Position numbers and translations under genes: made by a program
Shown here: positions 61,519-64,000 of the stretch, piece after piece
Position numbering within the stretch: position 1 is the first letter of the stretch
Layout of the letters: each line of letters opens with the position of its first letter
Assembly: GCA_016717335.1 (NCBI GenBank)
Contig: JADKFS010000001.1
Span: forward strand, 1 to 64,000
From: Candidatus Ribeiella danica
GTDB taxonomy: Bacteria; Chloroflexota; Chloroflexia; Chloroflexales; Roseiflexaceae
Direction of reading: 5' to 3'
DNA: 64,000 nt
The notes under the pieces: model-generated
Told to the model about the DNA's origin: nothing
Database searches by the model: none
What the model saw: only the letters and a program-made list of their open reading frames with translations

Positions 61519-64000
61519 ATGGCACGTCTTAACGACTTGACTCCGGGCGCTTCACTGCGGGGCATCCTCCCCGATGGGCTTGTCACCGTCGTCACAGTGA
61601 GCTGGTATGGCAGCGATGCCATCGAGTTGACCTACAAGGATGCCAGCGGCCGCCCGGGTGTCCGCTTACTCTACCGTGACGATGAGTCATCCCTGGAGTT
61701 GATCAGCGCCGGTCGCCCCTGGAGCTTCGACGGCGATGGGCAGTTGTTCCGGCTCGTCTCCGAGGCGCATCGCATCCGCCTGGCGCACCTGTTCGACCCG
61801 GTGCTGGCCGTCCACACCTCGCTGGTCGATCCGCTCCCCCATCAGATCACCGCGGTCTATGAGACGATGCTGACGCGCCAGCCGCTGCGCTTCCTGCTGG
61901 CCGACGACCCCGGCGCCGGCAAGACGATTATGGCCGGCCTGCTGATCAAAGAGCTAATCGCCCGCGGCGATCTGCAGCGCTGCCTGATTGTCTGCCCGGG
62001 CAGCCTCGCCGAGCAGTGGCAGGATGAGCTGTACCGGCGCTTCCATCTGCCGTTCGATATCCTGACCAACGACAAGCTCGAGGCCGCGCGCACCGGCAAC
62101 TGGTTCCTGGAGAACAATCTGGTCATTGCCCGGCTCGACAAGCTGTCGCGCGATGAAAGCGTGCAGCTGAAGCTCCAGGCGCCGGACTGCCGCTGGGACC
62201 TGGTGGTCTGCGATGAGGCCCATAAGCTCTCGGCGACCTTCTTCGGCGGCGAGATCAAGTACACCAAGCGCTATCGGCTCGGTCAATTGCTCGGCGCACT
62301 GACCCGGCATTTCCTGCTGATGACCGCAACGCCGCACAACGGCAAGGAAGAGGACTTCCAGCTCTTCATGGCCCTGCTCGACGGCGATCGCTTCGAAGGT
62401 CGCTTTCGCGATGGCGTCCATCAGGCGGACGTCGCCGACCTGATGCGGCGCATGGTTAAGGAGCGGCTGCTGAAGTTCGACGGCAGCCGGCTGTTCCCCG
62501 AGCGGATCGCCTACACGGTACCCTACAAGCTCTCGGCCGCCGAGGCGCAGCTCTACCGCGAGGTGACCAACTACGTCCGCGAGGAGTTCAACCGCGCCGA
62601 GGCGCTGCAGAACGACAAGCGCGCCGGGACGGTCGGCTTTGCCCTCACAATCCTGCAGCGGCGGCTGGCGTCCTCGCCCGAGGCGATCTTCCAGTCGCTC
62701 CACCGCCGTCGTGAGCGGCTGGAGAAGCGCCTGCGTGAGCTGGAGCTATTGCAACGCGGAGCAGTGGCTGCCGAGATTGGTGGCGTACACACGCTCGATG
62801 CGGAGGATGTCGAGGATCTGGAGGACGCACCCGACAGCGAGGTGGAGGCCGTCGAAGCGGAGATCCTCGACCAGGCGACCGCCGCGCGGACGATCGACGA
62901 GCTGAAGCTGGAGATTGCTACCCTTGGCCGCCTGGAATCGCTCGCGCTCACCGTTCGCCGAAGTGGTGAAGATCGCAAGTGGCGCGAGTTGGCCAGCCTG
63001 CTGGGCGAGATCTTCACCCCAGCGGCGATCGCCGATCGGCTGGCCGAGACGCGTGAGCCATATATCACGCAACCGATTCCGCCGCCCACGCCATCGCCGC
63101 GCCAGAAGCTGGTGGTCTTCACCGAGCACCGCGATACGCTGAACTACCTGGTTCAGCGCGTCACGACCCTGCTCGGGCGGACCGCCGCGGTGGTCACCAT
63201 TCACGGCGGGATGGGCCGCGAGGAGCGCCTGAAGGCTCAGGAAGCGTTCCGCCACGACCCGGATGTCCAGGTGCTGATCGCGACCGACGCGGCCGGCGAG
63301 GGCATCAACCTGCAGCGCGCGCACCTGATGGTCAACTACGATCTGCCGTGGAACCCGAATCGTCTGGAGCAGCGCTTTGGCCGCATCCACCGCATCGGTC
63401 AGACCGAAGTGTGCCACCTGTGGAACCTGGTCGCGGAGGAAACCCGCGAGGGCGATGTCTACCAGACCCTGCTGGAGAAGCTGGAGCAGGCCCGACAAAC
63501 GCTGGGCGGCCAGGTGTTCGATGTGCTGGGCAAGCTCCAGTTCGAGGGCCAGCCGCTGCGCGATCTGCTGATTGCGGCGATCCGCTATGGCGAGCGCCCC
63601 GACGTGCGCGCCAAGCTGACGCAGGCGATCGAAAATGCAGTTGATCGCCGGCAGATTCAGGATCTACTCGAGGAGCGGGCGCTGGCGCACGATGCCATGG
63701 ACGCGCGGCAGGTGGCGCGGGTGCGCGAGGACATGGAGCGCGCCGAAGCGCGCAGGCTGCAGCCGCACTATATCGAATCGTTCTTCCTGGAGGCCTTCAC
63801 GCAGCTCGGCGGCACGATCCGCCAGCGCGAGCCGCGGCGCTACGAGGTGACCCACGTGCCGGCGCCGGTGCGCAACCGCGATCGGCTGATTGGGATCGGT
63901 GAGCCGGTGCTGCCGCGCTACGAGCGGATCGCGTTTGAGAAGGCGCTGCTGACGCCGCAGGGCCAGCCACTGGCCGCCTTCGTCTGCCCCGGCCACCCGC
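61519..64000 (+). CDS. SNF2-type helicase of defence-island type, 3' end cut by window
   Basis: Open from ATG 61519 to the last base (at least 827 residues). Motif I is ADDPGAGKTIMAG (127-137; an unusual D where E is common), II is VVCDEAHKL (DEAH near 231), III is LLMTATPHNGKEEDF, V is ATDAAGEGINLQRA and VI is QRFGRIHRIGQ near 620. A coiled-coil insertion (RRRERLEKRLRELELLQR) separates the two RecA domains. This layout is that of large SNF2 helicases found beside DUF1156/DUF499 methyltransferase loci and related to DrmD of DISARM. Partner genes would be downstream, outside the window. AAGGAA precedes the start. Confidence 0.88.
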   Translation, partial: MARLNDLTPGASLRGILPDGLVTVVTVSWYGSDAIELTYKDASGRPGVRLLYRDDESSLELISAGRPWSFDGDGQLFRLVSEAHRIRLAHLFDPVLAVHTSLVDPLPHQITAVYETMLTRQPLRFLLADDPGAGKTIMAGLLIKELIARGDLQRCLIVCPGSLAEQWQDELYRRFHLPFDILTNDKLEAARTGNWFLENNLVIARLDKLSRDESVQLKLQAPDCRWDLVVCDEAHKLSATFFGGEIKYTKRYRLGQLLGALTRHFLLMTATPHNGKEEDFQLFMALLDGDRFEGRFRDGVHQADVADLMRRMVKERLLKFDGSRLFPERIAYTVPYKLSAAEAQLYREVTNYVREEFNRAEALQNDKRAGTVGFALTILQRRLASSPEAIFQSLHRRRERLEKRLRELELLQRGAVAAEIGGVHTLDAEDVEDLEDAPDSEVEAVEAEILDQATAARTIDELKLEIATLGRLESLALTVRRSGEDRKWRELASLLGEIFTPAAIADRLAETREPYITQPIPPPTPSPRQKLVVFTEHRDTLNYLVQRVTTLLGRTAAVVTIHGGMGREERLKAQEAFRHDPDVQVLIATDAAGEGINLQRAHLMVNYDLPWNPNRLEQRFGRIHRIGQTEVCHLWNLVAEETREGDVYQTLLEKLEQARQTLGGQVFDVLGKLQFEGQPLRDLLIAAIRYGERPDVRAKLTQAIENAVDRRQIQDLLEERALAHDAMDARQVARVREDMERAEARRLQPHYIESFFLEAFTQLGGTIRQREPRRYEVTHVPAPVRNRDRLIGIGEPVLPRYERIAFEKALLTPQGQPLAAFVCPGHP

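Overview
The window is high-GC DNA that most resembles a filamentous, multicellular member of the Chloroflexota (relatives of Kouleothrix, Roseiflexus or Herpetosiphon). This is an inference from gene style: large STAND NTPases with TPR or WD40 tails, a kinase with FHA and PASTA domains, a giant secreted LVIVD-repeat lipase ending in a YLPI-type tail, and many short-unit repeats between genes. No rRNA, tRNA or CRISPR array was seen. At least ten loci are frameshifted, mostly insertion sequences, phage genes and the 21-31 kb block, while several genes over 3 kb are intact.

Left end (1-9.7 kb): a broken IS701-like transposase joined to an IS5-like fragment truncates the end of a phage late module on the minus strand. 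In transcription order it holds a small protein, a coiled-coil membrane protein, a lysin, two tiny proteins, the small and large terminase subunits, portal, scaffold and major capsid protein. A good promoter followed at once by an intrinsic terminator heads the module. A 226-bp MITE has jumped into the lysin start. 9.7-18.5 kb: a two-gene STAND system (a small helical protein, then NB-ARC with 12 near-identical TPRs), a second NB-ARC protein, and trehalose-6-phosphate phosphatase. 18.5-21.1 kb: small membrane protein, DUF433/DUF5615 toxin-antitoxin pair, and the second MITE copy.

21-31.4 kb is a graveyard: a GIY-YIG protein, an IS3-family element, a membrane protein, a histidine kinase beside an intact response regulator, a Nudix hydrolase and an IS1-like element, separated by a modular GC-rich repeat whose conserved parts flank variable segments of about 30 bp. 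31.7-36.3 kb holds a lower-GC gene for a 1,528-residue secreted lipase. Two poly-C tracts (36.9-37.07 and 55.24-55.31 kb) look like assembly artefacts.

38.4-41.7 kb is a run of small phage-like genes with two promoters sharing one operator sequence, one of them in front of a small DNA-binding regulator. 41.8-45.9 kb is an nSTAND1-WD40 protein with 16 blades. 46-49.3 kb has an AP2-like protein, an acetyltransferase gene split around a double-CAP secreted protein, and a frameshifted tyrosine recombinase. 49.6-52.9 kb is the FHA/PASTA kinase, followed by a decayed kinase relic. 53.4-60.5 kb contains the most interesting pair: two proteins sharing the QRTxGNxxV leader known from contractile-injection-system cargo, one with a peptidoglycan-binding plus caspase-like layout and the other ending in a zinc deaminase. 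Around them lie membrane proteins, a cysteine dioxygenase-like cupin and relics. The window ends inside a SNF2-type helicase of the kind found in defence islands.
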